64,000 bases of DNA, from assembly GCA_035582835.1 (NCBI GenBank), contig JAYKAV010002948.1:418511-482510 (forward strand). The letters run 5' to 3'. Shown piece after piece: positions 52,005-63,981 of this stretch. The position numbers and the translations under genes were made by a program. Under the pieces are notes generated by a model. The model saw nothing but the letters and a program-made list of their open reading frames with translations, had not been told where the DNA came from and searched no databases. How positions within the stretch are numbered: the stretch's first letter is position 1; each line of letters starts with the position of its first letter. The stretch comes from Phoebastria nigripes. Taxonomy: Eukaryota; Chordata; Aves; Procellariiformes; Diomedeidae.

Positions 52005-52565
52005 GGACTTACCCACAGACTGCAGTCCCTTAGGGTTGTACCTGCTGCAAGTGGAGCCTTATCTATGAGACACAGTCTCTCCAGGGGTATATCTGCTGTG
52101 GTATAGACTTATCCACAGCCACAGTCNTTTTGAGGTGTACTGGCTCCAGCGTGGCCTTACCCACAGCCATAGTTCCTTCAGAAGTAAACCTGCTCCAACA
52201 TGGCCTTACCCATGGCTGCAGTCCCTCCAGGGTTGTACCTCCCCTGTCATGGGCTTATCCATGGCCACATGCTTTGAGGTGCTCCAGCATGACTTCACGC
52301 ACAGCCACTGGTGCTTCAAGGTGTACCTGCTGCAGCATGGACTTATCCACAGCCACAGATGCTTCAAGGTGTACCTTGTCCAGCGTGGACTTATCCTGAG
52401 GCCACAATCCCTTCAGAGGTATACCTGCTGTGGCACAGACGTAACCACAGCCACAGCCACTTCGAGACGTACCTGCTCTGGCATGCGCTTATCCATAGCC
52501 ACAGATGCTTCAGGGTGTCCTGCTCCCACATGGACTCATCCACAGGTCACAGTCCCTTCGACTCC
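52005..52565. repeat. Degenerate ~48-bp tandem repeat array inside the LTR element
   Basis: About twelve units follow one another, each beginning (plus strand) with GGACTTATCCACAGCCACAG or a variant, then a TTCAAGGTGTACC-like part and a CTGCAGCAT-like end. The modal length is 48 bp. Units of 47, 49 and 50 bp and one of about 40 bp also occur. On the element's sense (minus) strand a clean unit (about 52316-52363) translates as MLQQVHLEASVAVDKS, 16 codons per unit. Length changes break that frame in several units. On the plus strand the repeat lacks stops in several frames, which produces the 185-codon open frame at 52135-52692. The function is unknown; an RNA-level role or mere replication slippage is possible. 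Confidence 0.85.
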
Positions 52566-52890
52566 AGTTCACACTGGAGTTCCAGCCTGTCCAGTACAGC
52601 AGCACAGAAACAGTAGCGATGCCCTGGCCATCTGCCAGCCCAGGCGCATCGCCATTGCTGTTACCAAAATGTTCCCAGGCACAGCCCAGTAAGATGATCA
52701 GCAGTACAGCAAGCAGCGAGAGCAAAAAGCAGCCACTAACGAGCACTAGACTAATATACAGTAAGGCAAGCAAGCCCTATGGCAAGCACAGGAGCCTGCT
52801 GATTAATAGCTAAACAGCAATAACAGCTATAAATTCAATCATCTAGCACATTCCAATCAAACCTGTCATTATCTCAAACCCTTCATGCCA

Positions 52891-52904
52891 CACGTTGGGC
52901 ACCA
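52891..52904 (-). other. Primer-binding site
   Basis: On the minus strand TGGTGCCCAACGTG begins 8 bases after the 5' LTR. It resembles the tRNA-Lys(1,2) complement TGGCGCCCAACGTGGGG with one change early on. The usual spacing is 2-3 bases, so 8 is somewhat long. The match identifies the minus strand as sense. Confidence 0.7.
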
Positions 52905-53038
52905 AAAAGGACTGTTGTGGTTTAACCCTAGCCAGCAACTGAGCACCACACAGCTGCTCGCTCACTCCCCCCCAGTAGGATGGGGGAGAGAATCAGAAGA
53001 GTAAANGTGAGAAAACTCANGGGTTGAGATAAAGACAG

Positions 53039-53044
53039 TTTAAT
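53039..53044 (-). promoter_or_regulatory. Putative polyadenylation signal (ATTAAA) in the LTR
   Basis: On the minus strand ATTAAA lies about 180 bp downstream of the LTR TATA box, where a retroviral R-region signal would be expected. The equivalent is present in the other two LTRs (GTTTAATAGG on the plus strand). Confidence 0.45.
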
Positions 53045-53218
53045 AGGCAAAGCAAAAGCTGCACACACAAGCAAAGCAAAACAAGGAATTCATTCACTAC
53101 TTCCCATCGGTAGGCAGCCATCTCCAGGAAAGCAGGGCTCCGTCACGTGTAATGGTTACTTGGGAAGACAAATGCCATCACTCTGAATGTCCCCCTCCCT
53201 TCCTTCTTCTTCCCCTAG

Positions 53219-53227
53219 CTTTATATA
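53219..53227 (-). promoter_or_regulatory. LTR TATA box
   Basis: On the minus strand TATATAAAG follows CATGCTCAG. It is a canonical RNA polymerase II TATA element placed centrally in the LTR. The 3' LTR copy is mutated at this place and the solo LTR has lost it. Confidence 0.7.
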
Positions 53228-53483
53228 CTGAGCATGACGTCATATGGTATGGAATACCCCATTGGCCAGTTTGGGTCAGCTGTCCTGGCTATGCTCCCTC
53301 CCAGCTTCTTGTGCACCTGGCAGAGCATGGGAAGCTGAAAAGTCCTTGACTAGTGTAAACACTACTTAGCAACAACTAAAACATCAGTGTGTTATCAACA
53401 TTAGTCTCATACTAAATCCAAAACATAGCACTATACCAACTACTAGGAAGAAAATTAACTCTATCTCAGCCGAAACCAGGACA

Positions 53484-53488
53484 CACTG
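53484..53488. repeat. Likely target-site duplication, right copy (CACTG)
   Basis: This adjoins the right LTR and matches the left flank GACTG (50962-50966) at four of five bases. Confidence 0.6.
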
Positions 53489-56400
53489 GAATTGTCAATG
53501 TCAATCTAAGAGAAATAAGTTAGTTCATCATCATTATCTTTAGCATATTACAGTTTATTTGCTTACTCATTATCTCCTTGAAATGGAAAACCCTTATGAG
53601 CAATACAAACAATCTCAAAGAGACATCTGATACTCGTATAAATAGTTATGCTCATTGCTTTTTTACCAACTCATATCTCTGATGATATGAATTTACTAAT
53701 CCCTGTAGCTGGAAATTAATCATGAAAGTATATTGAGTGCCACAAAGCTAGGATCAACATCACAGTGAATGAACTTGCCCTCTTCCATTGTCTAAGTAGT
53801 AATTCCTCATTATTCATCTCACAAGAAATGGTGTCTTGTCTTACAACTTAGAAAAAAAATGATTGCTTAGTAATGCCAAAGTATTCCATGAAGTGATATG
53901 ATTAATGCTCTTCTCACTAGATCTGCTGATGGAAGTAAAGTCTTATTCAATTTCCCTGTGGAGACACAGTGAACCAATATCTTTGGCAATAATTTTTAAG
54001 CAGGAAGCTTTCTGCTTATCTCAGCTGTATCGTATAGTCATTTCAGAATGCACATTAAATAGTTGGAAAGAGGTTATAATGTGGGTGGATTTTCCCTAAG
54101 TCACTGAGGCTTCTTTCACTGAATACAGGTTGTGGTGGAGCTCTTTCCCTTTCTACCATCTGAGATCATTTAGACTTCTTCAACTTTATCATTGTTTAGT
54201 ATAACTAATGCCAGATAAAATGACACTTCCTTAATTGAGTGCAAGTAGTTCTGTGTTCCTTATGTCTTTTATTGTTTTTGGCCAACCACCTGCCACAGAC
54301 AGTTGTTATATCTACTCCAAATATCAGCTCAGATAGCTGACAAGACCCACAGCATTTCATTAAATTGTTATTGCAAGTTAGCTTCTTGATTCCTTTAAGT
54401 GGCTTTTTTTTTTTTCTATGGGAAATTATAAAGAAACATTGAACAACTCTTCTTCTCTTTTACATGTCTTTATTTTCAACATGTACCACAAGAAAGCAGT
54501 AAGGCAGAAAACTTTCTCATATTTGGAAATTAGCTACAGAATGCAATATAAGCACCTTGCCATTGAATAAGCCTTGCAGTTTGTGTTGCCTGCTATTGGG
54601 GCAGTTAATGTGCTGAAGATGGTTGGTGGCAAAAGTGATCAGCGGCACAGGGCAACCTTTCTCCCCACCACTGCATGCTGGGCTCCCATACAGTAGACAG
54701 TCTTGGCTCAGTGTCCTGCTCAGTGGCTTCTGCCTCCTTGCCTTGCTGATTTTGATTTCTCCAGACTGTTGACTAAACTTGTAAAATAAACCTAAAAGAC
54801 CAGTTCCTCTCTCTCAGCTTTTTATTTGCTTTATTGGGAGTCAAAAATGCAGATGAAGCTATCACATATGGCATTCTGGAAAAAAAACACTTAACTTTTC
54901 TTACAAGCAAAAATAAGAAGTCACTTCCAATTTCCTATATACTGAGAAGAAATCAAGCAGACACTCGCAGGGTGAAAACACAGTGTATGTCTGGCGAACT
55001 TTTGGAAATAGTATAATCGGTCAACTTTTGGATAGACTTTCACCATAATTTGCAAAAACATGGTTATTTGCAAGCAAACTTCTGCGCGGTGTAAAGCAAA
55101 GTACAGTGTTCTAGCATGTAGTGATACTGTTTTTATTTGTACCTCTTCTAAACCTTCCCTTCTCTATAACACAAGGTCTGTAACCAAGTCTTTTAAGGCT
55201 CAGTCCTATATATTATAAGCAGCTGGAAAATTTCACACACCCACTGAAGGTTCCAATGAACACAAAATACCATGGAACAGATGCCAATAAGAGGTATTTT
55301 TAGCGGCTCATGTCACAGTTGCTGTTTGCCTCTCCCATGACAGCTAATGAGCTTTGAATGGCTGGGAGAAATAGTGCATCCTGCAGTAAAAGCCTGAGAA
55401 TGTCTCTCCCTTCCTCAACACAGGCAGTAAATGTTTGCATGGGGTCTATCTGAAGCTTTATAACAAACCATTACAGTGTATTCTACACTGGTTAAATGGA
55501 TTACACCGCAGACCTCCATTTCATACATTTATTTCCATAAGAATCTGCCATGACAGTTTATTGTTTGTTTGCTCTGTAATATCGCCTGCTAGAGGTAATG
55601 TTATTGTAAACAGAGCTTGACTGAGTGAATATTTGTTACTAGCAGTTAATATCATTTTCTTACATTTTCCTGGCTTTCGACAAAGAGTACTTAAAATGTA
55701 AGGAAATTCTGTACATTTTCAGCTGAAGTTGAAGCTGTTTATCATGACATAATGGAAAAAATTCTAAAAATGTCATTGACTGAGTGAAAGAAAATCATCC
55801 TTATGTTGGGGTTTCTTGTACTTTCTCCCTTACTTTGCACCATTATATTACACAGAATGTAGCATGTTCCATTCCCAGGAGAAAGCCAGATTGATCCTGA
55901 ATCTGTAACCAGCTGGGTGTTTACCCTTCATTATTCATACTGACAAGGCATGAGAGGAAGAAATAGAAAAAGAAGGAAATCCGAAGTTGTCGGAATAATT
56001 GTTCCTTTTTGTGTCAAAAAATGCCGATTTGAAAATTCAGTTCAAGTGACTTAGGAGGAAAGCTCCTGCCTACTCTCTCAACGTACCTGCTGGTTTTGTG
56101 GTATATGTTCGTAGAAATTATTGACTGACATATTGAGGTGTGTGGCAATTAGCCCTTTTTCTTTAGAAATGGGTTTATTATTCTTGTGCTTCCTGAAGAA
56201 CAGACACTGAGTGTGCAATTACAGAAAGCACTGGATGGACCTCCTTGCACTAGTCCAGAGTGAAAGTTGTTTTGCAGTTGTCAGCCAAGTGTAAAAACCT
56301 GTGTAAACCCAGAGAACATTATTTCACAAGATTTCAGAAGATGAGTGGAAATGAATCAGAGCAGAACTGAATCTCAAATGATCAGCTCATGGCACCTTTT

Positions 56401-56634
56401 ATATACACATATGCAGGAGGTGCCTGTGGGATTAGAAGCATGCATCCTGGAGAGGGGCTGCCCAGCATCTGACATGGGATTTTGAACACGCTATTTATTC
56501 TTTCTCAGATGGCATAGAAACAACATGTGTGTCTCGACAAGCACTCTTTAGTACAAGAAATACATAAGTTTATAGTGAACAGCTTCTATCCTCTTCAGGT
56601 CTAGTGTTCAAATTATCAGTGAGAAACATGTAAA

Positions 56635-56705
56635 TAGGACTGTTTGCTCTCATTTTGTAGTCAGGAAATGGAAGCAGAGTGGCTAGGGGATTCCCCCGCT
56701 ACAAA
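56635..56705 (-). mobile_element. Possible MIR SINE fragment
   Basis: The plus strand reads CTCATTTTGTAGTCAGGAAA, TGGAAGCAGAGTGGCTAGGG, then GATTCCCCCGCTACA. This can be aligned to the reverse complement of MIR (CCCATTTTACAGATGAGGAAACTGAGGCACAGAGAGGTTAAGTGACTTGCCCAAGGTCACA) with about two thirds of bases agreeing by eye. It is weak because the same motif family recurs in chance sequence. Confidence 0.38.
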
Positions 56706-59700
56706 TACATTTCTGCATACTGTTCAGTCTGAGACTTGTTACTTTAAGCATGACTGCAAAACGTTGCTTATTCATATTCAGAAACTTTCTTTTTGTGTGT
56801 ATTTTTTATTTCTGCTTTCCTCCTGTTTTCTTTGCAATCTTCAGAAATGTAGTTTCTCAGTTTTCTGTTGATTTCAGAGGTCATAGGCTCATCTGCACTG
56901 CATTTTGAACTGATTTGGCTGTGAACAGTTCTCTTAAAGTCAGTTTTCCTGGCTGCTAGCAAACACTAGGAGAGCCTTAGATGGTCCCGAATACCTATGT
57001 CAAGCTTCATCTACAGAAGTGAATTAAATCAGCCAGGGCAGAGGCCAAACGTTGTTTCTGGATCATCCATATAATTAAATGTTTGAATGTTTTTATGGTT
57101 CATGGGGTGTTTCTGCTAAGGCCAGCTGGATCTCTTGCAGACATGTAAACATGAACCCCATACAATGCAGGCTTTGGCTAAAGATGTGGGTTGGTCAAGG
57201 GTAAGAAGCGGAGGAGGACTGTGGGTCCTTCTGGTTGAGTGGTAGGAGAGCAGGAGACATCAGGGACATACAGTTGAGGTCCAGCTTTTGGTCCAGGCAT
57301 TTGCAGGTTTGCATTTTTGCACCCACTAGGGTGGTTCACTAGGATGGCCTCACATAGGCAGAGGCCTGATTTTGCATGTGACNCTCCATTACTGTCTGAC
57401 TATGGCTTATCATATAACTAGGGACGTGAACACCTCATGAGACATGCTTGTAGGAGAAGTGGAAAATGGCAACTTTAGTCCCTTAGCCTTCTCTGGTAAA
57501 TGTGTCACTAATATCTAGAAGCATCATGATCATCTCGCTGCTCAGAGTTTTGAATATGTAGCCAAAACTGAGCTTTTGCTTTCTTTTGTGCCCAAAAAGA
57601 TTTCAGTTTGCTGTTGACTGTTGCACCAAATTGTCTTTTGGTCATTGCTGTGGAACAATGACGGAGACTTCTGCAGAAACCCCAGTGATCTTTCTCCTTT
57701 CCCAGAGAATGAGAGTTCAATTTTAAAAAAGATTTTCCCTTTTTTTTAAAGACAGCCAACCAAAACAGCAGAAGACATCCATATGTCAGTAAGTGTGATA
57801 CTAAATGACTACATACCTCCAGCATCACATTTTGACCAACATTTTGCAAAAGTTGAACCAAAACAGCAGGGCTAGTCTAAGCTCATTTTCATAACTAAAC
57901 CCTGTAAAGAGAATATCACCATTGTTTTTATGTTAGCTTTATTTACGGTTTCCCATCTAAATAAGGGTTTTGAAATCCAGAGAATGCAATTAAATATAGC
58001 AGGGCTTCAGAATTTTAGCACTTTTCTTTCTTCCACAGCAGCTGGCTGTCTTCTCTTTATGTTCCTGGGCAAATGTGAGCTGAAACTGCTGCATGTAAAG
58101 ATTTTTAGGTTTTATAAGGTGGGTTTTTTTAGCCTGCACAACCAAGGTTTAGTGTCTACTTATGCTTCTGTGAAGTGAGCCTGAAATTTATCTTCTGTAC
58201 TAGCAGTAAACTTAAATGTTCTCAGGAAGAGGATTAACAATTTGTATATTGTAAAGGTGGTGCCTTAGAGGCATCGTTCTTTAAAAATAAGGAACAGTGG
58301 TGGCTCTGTTTACTTTGTACAGGGAGAAAATTGATTTGCCTGAATTAGCTTTCAAAGTAACTTTATGAAGTGTAAGGAGAAGCAAAAAATGTCAGGATAT
58401 TAGAAATCTACAGGAAAATAAAAGTACCCTCATAAATAATATAATAGGAACAGTGGATAGAAAAAGTAAGAAGATAAAAGCCTTTTTTTTANATTCAGTG
58501 GAAACGCGGCAGCATATGTTTGCAAAGAAGGCTCCAGTATCTTCTATCTGAGGGTTTCCTAGTGTGGTTGTATTTTATATACTTTCAGTAGGAGCTGAAA
58601 ACTGTTCTCTGTCATTAGCAACTTGTAAAATAAGTAACAGATGCTTTGGCTGTGTGTGGCTGAAAGAGAATGAGCTTGGGTCATTCCACTTTGTATCCCT
58701 CTAGCCAATATAGCTGTTTTTACCAAGTACTGACTATTCTGGATAGAATCAAGGTAGGTTCTATGCTAAAAGCATCTGAATGGTGATTTAAAGATAAAAA
58801 GAGGTAAATGTGTATTTCTTTAGATTCAGTGCAGTTTGGAGAAACTGTTTGGAGAAGCAATGGGATTTGCACTGGAAAACAGTGAGGTGAGGTTGGTCAC
58901 TTGGCTGTGGGGTTTGGGGAATAATGTTTTTTTTTTTTAAATGAAACAAGAAAAATCAAAATAAAAATATAAAAGCAAATATTAACAGTCCATGGATACT
59001 ATATAAAGGAGTAATTCTATCTAGAGATATGGATTTATATATGCAATAAATGCTTCCAATATTTCTTACACAAATTTTTCTCTTGGGATGAAAACCAATT
59101 GGAAAAGTATCTTTTATGTGATTCTAATATGAGCAAAAAATATTTCTTGTTATAACCCATTGAACTTAAAATGTATCACTGTAATATCAGTGGCAAGATT
59201 ATTCTTGTGCACCTTCTCTAAATTCTGTTTTTATTTCTGATTTCATTTCATCATTTGGAAATCAAATTTTAATTAAGTGAAAAATGTCTTACTTTTTAGG
59301 AGCTGGAATATTCATGGAAATATGTGGATTTCCTTTCCATTTTCATTTGTTGCTTTGGTTTTTTTTTTCTTCTTACTCTGACAATATTGATTAGTTGGAC
59401 TGGCTGCTTTGTGGGGCTTTCTACAGTTGCTTGACGTTTTATAAAATTAAAGTAGTTGCAGAAAACATCAGAAACAAAACTAGAATAAAATTAAGAATTT
59501 AGTGTCGAAGAGGGAAAGACATTTTTGATTCTCATTTGGTGTCTGGTGCTCTAATTTTTCAAGATTTCTGTACTTCCACTTTGCCAGCAGACTCTATGTA
59601 ATGTTTTAATATGTGGCAGAAATTATGCATGAAGTACCTAAAAATGATGTGCAGTTTTGGCACTAAGTAGTCAAATATCAAATTAACTGGTAATATCAGT

Positions 59701-60008
59701 ATGGTGCAGGTCTCCACGTCATCGAAATAAGCAAAAGGACGAATGGGCAGGAAGTCTGATGGTTTTGGGTTTATTGCTGGTCCATCTCCACCTGGCCTTG
59801 TGGGACAGCAATAACGCCACAGCAATGCCACCTTGGTATAACATGGAGGCCCGTTATTATNGCGTAATCATGCGATAGTGTTGCTCTTCTCTCAGGGAAG
59901 TTGATCACAGGTGAAAGACATGAAGAGAATAATCTGAAGAAAATGCGTCTTTCGGATGCCCGTTCTTGGGATAAAAAGCTTAGGGTGTGCGTTGTAGTCC
60001 CACCGAGT

Positions 60009-60066
60009 GTTCTGTATTTATAATGAGGTTCTGTAGGTTTATAGTGAGTTTCTGTATTTACAATGA
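60009..60066. repeat. Three imperfect ~19-bp tandem units
   Basis: The units 60009-60027, 60028-60047 and 60048-60066, each starting GTTCTGTA or GTTTCTGTA and ending in AATGA(G) or AGTGA, lie head to tail with a few substitutions. Confidence 0.85.
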
Positions 60067-63000
60067 AAATGACTTTTTCATATCAGAAGTATTGATAACA
60101 GAGACTGCAGCACAGTGTTTGCAGTGAATGTAGCAAAAAAAAAGAGAGATGTACAAAGGCAGTGTAACGAGACTTCTTTCCAGGGCTTTAGCAGTATCAA
60201 TAGATCAATCATGACAAGGTCTATGCTAAGTAAGCATGGTTTCTTTTTTCGGGATTGGTAAATGAATGCAGGAAGGCAAAGTGCCCGCTCTTTCAAAAGC
60301 AGTCACTGATAGCCCCTGCCTGATTTAGAGCAGGTTAGACTTGATTCTGAGAAACCAGGGCAGCCACAATTCCCACTGAAGTGCTGCCAAGCCGAGGACT
60401 GATTATTACAGCAATAAATCAAGGTAGGCTGTTTGGAACCAGTAGAACACATCTTGGTAGGGTTGTAGCATCCAGTGTAAGTGGTAACAGGAGAGGTACT
60501 GACACCACAGGAAAGAATATTTGAGGTAAATTACTGTCTCACTGAACTCCTGGGAAGTGGCCTTATCTGTTTTACGTTTTGAATCTATCTGCCAAGGCGT
60601 TAGTGTTACCTGGGTCATAGGATAAAGTATTCAGAGATATCTGTCATTTTTTTCCTTTTCTTACAATAGTGCTGTGTCATTTCGGCCACTCCGTTGCACT
60701 TCAGTTGCATAGAGCAGACAGATAAGCACTTTGTCTTTAAAATAAAAAATTACTAATAAGAATACTGTCTGTCAGCTTCTTCTTAAACCCCCCTCTTCTT
60801 TCTGTGATGCCAGCCCTGTCACAAGTATGGCTGTCATCCGAGAGCTGCTCCCACGTGGCTGATACAGCTTCGGAAGTTGCTTTGCTGTAAAAAGGCGGAG
60901 AAGTGGAGTGGTTAGGTGAGCACCCCTTCCCTATTGCTTTCTGACTCTCAGGCAGAAGTAGTGAGAAGCAATGCCAGTCAGAACAGCTGAAAGGCAGTTT
61001 CCTTCTGCTATTCGTAGTGTGGGATGGTTTGGAAGGTGGCCTCTCTTCTACTGCCACTGAACCCGCACATCTGGGAGGCTTTGGCCAACCACTGGAAGGG
61101 ACAGTCTTTTCCAAAAGGCTGATGGGATTGTTTAAATTCCAGTACGCACAGACCTGGAAATTAGGTATTATCATTTGGTATGTGGGAGCAGATTTTGTCT
61201 TTCACCATGGAGGACCTGTAACACCACTAAACTTAGGGCACTGCGATTTAAGTTAAGATTTAGGATGAGAGAGCAAAGGTCTGCATGTAAACTCCGCAAA
61301 ACCTCACGTGTTTTTGCAGATTGGAGTTAATGAGGTGGGTAGGTCCAAACTAGTAGAAGAGCTGAGGAGGACCCCTGGACACCTGACTTGTGCTGGCAGG
61401 ATTTGTCCCGTAGACAGCGGGAGGAGAGGTAGTTGGGGAAAAGAAATGGCCAGGGATATAAATGGCCTTAAGACATAAATCTTCCTTCCCCCCTAACCAC
61501 AGCTGAGTTCTCCGGGTATTGAAGGGTAGCCTGAAGGAAAGACCCAGGAAGAAAAGATTAATTTGAGAAATGCTTAGAGCAAAAATAATGAAACAACAGT
61601 TCCCTACATGTGACATTTCCTCCCTGCTTACTGAAGTGCTGTTAAACATGCACACATACTTCAGGACTTAAGATCCTCTACAGTCAGTAGGTGAAAATCC
61701 AGTGTAATTTAACAATTGATCTTTGCCAAGCAGTTAAATGCAAATTAAAAACTCTCTAAACTAAATAGAAACTTAATGGGAGATGAGATGCAAGTATATA
61801 ATCTTTCACTCTGTCTCATCAGAATAAGAATTTAATTTAACTTACAGGGAATATGCAAATGGTTTCTCTGTGTTATCATTCATATTCCTTCTAATGAGAA
61901 GCTAATTAAAAGAAATGGAGAAGACGGAGAGGAAAAAACCATCAAAGATAAGTTTGACCTAAAATACAGATTTTACATATCAGGTTTACAGACTATAAGA
62001 ATATTTCCATTTTTAAAGTAAATAGTGTAGCATTAACAGTGCTCAAAATTCAATTGATTACAAACTGATTACAAATAAAAGGAATTAACTATGCTATTTT
62101 CAATTATCAGGGACAGAATTCAAAACAAGACTAATAACTAAAACATGTAAGATAAGTAAGATTCTTAGAGTTGTTTAACTTTTCCTAATTAAAGATGAAT
62201 AAAAGCATATTTTGTCTTAAGATATGTTTCTTATAGTTGTGTTAGTTAAGCTAGGTATGTCCATGCTAGATTTACTCTGTAAGGCTGTAATATTTTGTAA
62301 CAGGTGTTTGTAAATGAAAACCAAAGCATAATGCAAGACATCTCTTACTTTTAAAAATAACAAGTAACTTTTTAGCTAAGTCTACATCCTTCATATTTTT
62401 TCAATAAACTAGTCAGAAGTCATTCAAATCAACAGTTTCCTGTCTGCTTTGGCCTGTCACATGTAACACTTGTAGCTTCTGACTCAAAGTCTGAGCCAAA
62501 AAAAGAAATTTCCATCTGCAGAACCAGTAGTTGTTAATTAAAACTCTTTTTCTCATTTGCAAGAGTTGAACCAAGAAGCATTATAGTTTGGCTGGTATTC
62601 AGTAATTAATAGCAGCATTATTACATTAGATGTACAAGATTTTTGGCCTGCATGAGTCAATAGCTTGTTTGAGAGATTGTGAGTGAGTTGGTTAAAAGAG
62701 TAAATTCTTAAAGAATCAATAGCCGTGCATGGCATGGATTAAAAACTGGCTAAATGGTAGGCCTCAAAGTTAATTTTAACTAGCTAGTGATCATCAAGGG
62801 GATGTAGGATAGTGCAGTAGAATTCCACATGATTCTTCCCTCTGCACTATTTAGTAGTCTCAGATACTACAGGGAAATGAAAATTGAAATACAGAAAAAT
62901 GATGTGAATAATAGTTTTCTCCTATTGCTATAGGTTATGACATGAAGGTTATATGATTTTATGGCAAGGATATGCAAAGATTATTTTAATATCTCAAAAT

Positions 63001-63924
63001 CGGGTAATTTGGTAAATCTGTGGATACTGTAATTTGCTAGCTCACACTGCAGTTACATACATCTCTTTCAGCCAGTTTTATTCCCTTCTCCAAAGGATAT
63101 CTACACTCTTCTTGGGGCAGCAGCACCAGTACTCAAAAGATACATTGTAACTACTTGTTGTAATTATTGACAAGAATTAAAATCAGCAAGAGTAAAAAAC
63201 TCTTCACAGAATGTGCACTTACCATACTGTCTAATAATTAACCCCCCTTCCTACTTTCAAAGGTGGGAAAAAAAGGAAAGGCTGCATCCATCTTCCTCCA
63301 AGACTGGGTTTGTACACTTCCTACACTGAATCCCGTTACTTCCCATTTGTGAATGGACGAACCACTTTAGCCAAAGGCGTGTGCCTTTCTGGTGATTAGC
63401 TGATTTATGGAATTGTTACTTGGTGGTTGCTTTCAAAAGATATAATGCTTTCCTGAATGCGAGTTTGTTTGTTCAGAGTACTTTATCCAGTGGATCGGTA
63501 CATATGTATGTGCTGGTATGGACAGCAGGAGAGGAGATTGATAATGACAAATCCTGAGGCTCATGGAGGTGCAGAAGAAAGCTAGGACATGCATGTGCGT
63601 GCCTGTGTAAGAGATGGACAGGAGACTGTAGCCCACAATAGCTGAGTGGGCCACAAAGTGTGGCAGAGCCCTGGTCTGTGGCTGCCTGTCTGAGCGGGTA
63701 GTGGCCCATGCGTGGGATGTCTGACGAGTGGGCTGTGGAGTCAGCCTCTCTCCTGCCTGGCAAGTACTGAGTTATTTAGGCAGAGCAGAGCAATTTCAAG
63801 ACTGAGATAGAGAGTCCTACTAATACCATACTTGCCCGAGACAGAAACAATCAGAGTAGAGATTTGGAGCTGGTTCCTCCCCATCGTCTTGGGCAAATGA
63901 TCAGTGAATTGTTCTGGAGTGGAG

Positions 63925-63981
63925 TTATCTTTCTTTCTTTCTCCTTCTTTTTCTTTCTTTTCTTCCTCCTCTCACTCACAT
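63925..63981. repeat. Polypyrimidine (CTTT-rich) tract
   Basis: Imperfect TTTC and CCTT units with almost no purines extend for nearly 60 bases. Such tracts are unstable microsatellites. Confidence 0.8.

Larger units (their letters stand above)
50967..53483 (-). mobile_element. Gene-less endogenous retrovirus-type LTR element
   Basis: This 2.5-kb element lies on the minus strand with LTRs at both ends (573 and 571 bp), a primer-binding site next to the 5' LTR, a polypurine tract next to the 3' LTR, and near-matching 5-bp flanks. The interior is only about 1.37 kb. It shows no gag, protease, reverse transcriptase, integrase or envelope similarity. Instead it carries a ~48-bp tandem array and a nested CR1 tail. 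It would have depended on proteins from another element. The two LTRs have diverged visibly, mostly by C/T and G/A changes, so the insertion is not recent. The primer-binding site looks like the tRNA-Lys type found in ERVK-like elements, while the 5-bp duplications suggest ERVL-like. I leave the class open. Confidence 0.88.
52913..53483 (-). repeat. 5' LTR of the minus-strand element
   Basis: On the minus strand it runs from TGTCCTGGTTTCGGCTGAG to TTAAACCACAACA. It matches the partner LTR at 50967-51539 and the solo LTR at 9587-10001. It retains an intact TATA box and a downstream ATTAAA, so its promoter architecture is the best preserved of the three LTRs. It has a 7-bp deletion near 53115. 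The n's at 53006 and 53020 are unresolved bases. Confidence 0.92.

Noticed and set aside
52135..52692. A 185-codon plus-strand open frame that could be a repeat-rich protein gene
   Set aside because: It is antisense to the LTR element and runs through the 48-bp array, whose unit lacks stops in several frames. The open frame follows from the repeat and has no domain.
60737..61174. 145-codon minus-strand open frame
   Set aside because: It overlaps an open frame on the other strand and has no recognisable domain.
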